DNA of 64,000 nucleotides from Sporosarcina luteola (lineage in GTDB: Bacteria > Bacillota > Bacilli > Bacillales_A > Planococcaceae), in the NCBI RefSeq assembly GCF_023715585.1, contig NZ_JAMBOK010000001.1:434001-498000 (forward strand), written 5' to 3'. Below are positions 63,215 to 64,000 of this stretch, in pieces. A program made the position numbers and the translations under genes. Numbering within the stretch: the first letter of the stretch is position 1; each line of letters starts with the position of its first letter. Under the pieces are notes generated by a model. That model made no database searches. It was given only the letters and a program-made list of their open reading frames with translations, and was not told the DNA's origin.

Positions 63215-64000
63215 ATGCAGTGGAAACAAGTTTTATCTACTATAAAACCTTATAAACCTGGCAGATCGACTGAAGAAGTGAAACAGGCTTATCACTTAAC
63301 GAATGTCGTGAAATTGGCTTCAAATGAAAATCCTTACGGTTGCGCTTCTACAGTTGCCGAGTTTTTAAGCAGTGCCTCAATGCCGTTTGAGATCTATCCA
63401 GACGGACACGGGACAACCCTTCGTGCAAAACTGGCAGAGAAACATTGTGTTGAAGAAGCGTCGATCCTTTTCGGTAATGGTTCGGATGAAATCATTTCAA
63501 TCATTTCACGTGCATTGCTTGACGAAAAAGTGCATACGATTATGCCGACTCCGTCATTTCCACAATACGCCCATAATGCTAAAATTGAAGGTGCAGATAT
63601 AACGGAGATTTCTTTGAAGGATGAACATCATGACCTGAACGATTTTATCGAAGCCATTAATGAACGGACGGCAATCATTTGGGTATGCAATCCGAATAAT
63701 CCGACAGGAAGTCTTATTCCAAAATCCGAACTGGAAAGCTTTTTGGAGCGGGTTCCCGAAGATATTTTAGTCGTACTGGATGAGGCTTATTTTGAATACG
63801 TAACAGATCCTGATCATGTCGATTCAGTTGCACTTCTAGATCGGTTCCCCAACATCCTGGTACTGCGTACTTTCTCGAAAGCGTATGGCTTAGCTTCCTT
63901 CAGAATGGGGTATGCGGTTGGCTCACCCGAAATCATCACTGAGCTCAATAAAGTGAGAAATCCATTCAACAACAATACGTTGGCTGTAGCAGTTGCAACA
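63215..64000 (+). CDS. hisC: Histidinol-phosphate / aromatic aminotransferase, 5' part (runs off the window)
   Basis: 262 residues are visible from ATG 63215 (CCGGAGGAG upstream); the end lies beyond the window. Fold-type I PLP enzyme: KLASNENPYGCA, FGNGSDEIISIISRALL, NPNNPTGSLIPKSELE, VVLDEAYFEY with the pyridine-binding Asp, and the PLP Lys in TFSKAYGLASFRMGY. It transaminates histidinol phosphate and, in Bacillus, also prephenate-derived aromatic keto acids, which explains its place in an aromatic operon. Directly follows aroH because the trp genes are absent. Confidence 0.96.
   Translation, partial: MQWKQVLSTIKPYKPGRSTEEVKQAYHLTNVVKLASNENPYGCASTVAEFLSSASMPFEIYPDGHGTTLRAKLAEKHCVEEASILFGNGSDEIISIISRALLDEKVHTIMPTPSFPQYAHNAKIEGADITEISLKDEHHDLNDFIEAINERTAIIWVCNPNNPTGSLIPKSELESFLERVPEDILVVLDEAYFEYVTDPDHVDSVALLDRFPNILVLRTFSKAYGLASFRMGYAVGSPEIITELNKVRNPFNNNTLAVAVAT

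Overview
The window looks like chromosomal DNA of an endospore-forming Gram-positive bacterium of the order Bacillales. The evidence is the near-colinear Bacillus subtilis-type gene order (nudF, fur, xerD, drm; spoIIAA-AB-sigF, spoVAF, lysA; scpAB, rluB, resABCDE, sigX-rsiX; der, gpsA, yphEF, spoIVA, hbs, folE, mtrB, hepS-menG-hepT, ndk, cheR, aroFBH, hisC), strong AGGAGG-type ribosome binding sites, many TTG and GTG starts, and classic Bacillus riboswitches and sigma-factor promoters. Moderate GC content, the missing gene blocks and the repeat families fit a Planococcaceae (Sporosarcina-like) genome; that last step is inference. No tRNA, rRNA, CRISPR array, prophage or intact insertion sequence was seen.

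Layout. 1-7.7 kb: end of a thiolase gene, small and lipoprotein genes, an untracked 52-codon Spo0E-like gene, ilvE, an FAD oxidoreductase, the pseudouridine-degradation pair psuK-psuG, a 21-bp tandem repeat, exoA and a GsiB-like stress protein. 7.9-12.1 kb: guanine-riboswitch-controlled xpt-pbuX, an Asp-rich lipoprotein, an aldo/keto reductase and nudF. 12.4-17.1 kb: a membrane protein in the spoIIM slot, fur, xerD, and the nucleoside-salvage pair drm-pdp. 17.5-22.2 kb: the forespore sigma-F operon with its sigma-H promoter, spoVAF, lysA and a 35-residue membrane peptide. 22.2-26.5 kb: ribT behind a Fur-like operator, a DUF309 gene, scpA-scpB, a D,D-carboxypeptidase and rluB. 26.5-34.4 kb: cytochrome c maturation and redox signalling (resABC, resDE) and sigX-rsiX. 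34.4-37.3 kb: FMN-riboswitch-controlled ribU, then an AT-rich islet of unknown small membrane genes behind a sigma-W-type promoter. 37.3-46.7 kb: ferredoxin, ypbB-recQ, ypbE, a phosphoesterase, ypdA, prsW, sleB-ypeB, and a PilZ (c-di-GMP) protein. 47-64 kb: cmk, an acyltransferase, an S1-domain protein, der, gpsA, yphEF, spoIVA, hbs, folE, mtrB, the heptaprenyl/menaquinone genes, ndk, cheR, aroFBH and the start of hisC.

Themes. Sporulation (Spo0E-like phosphatase, SpoIIA/sigma-F, SpoVAF, SpoIVA, SleB-YpeB, YhcN-type lipoprotein) is interleaved with respiration (Res, menaquinone, heptaprenyl chain) and nucleotide salvage. Compared with the remembered B. subtilis order, several blocks are missing from their slots: dacF and spoVAA-AE around spoIIA, ribDEBAH before ribT, spmAB after dacB, and the whole trp operon between aroH and hisC, although the trp attenuation regulator mtrB is retained.

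The least explained content is non-coding. There is a 160-220 bp interspersed palindromic family with four copies plus one detached core module, a second family marked by CATAAG/CTTATG boxes (three copies), and an 11-unit tandem array. Members of both interspersed families end against extended -10 promoters (cheR, cmk).
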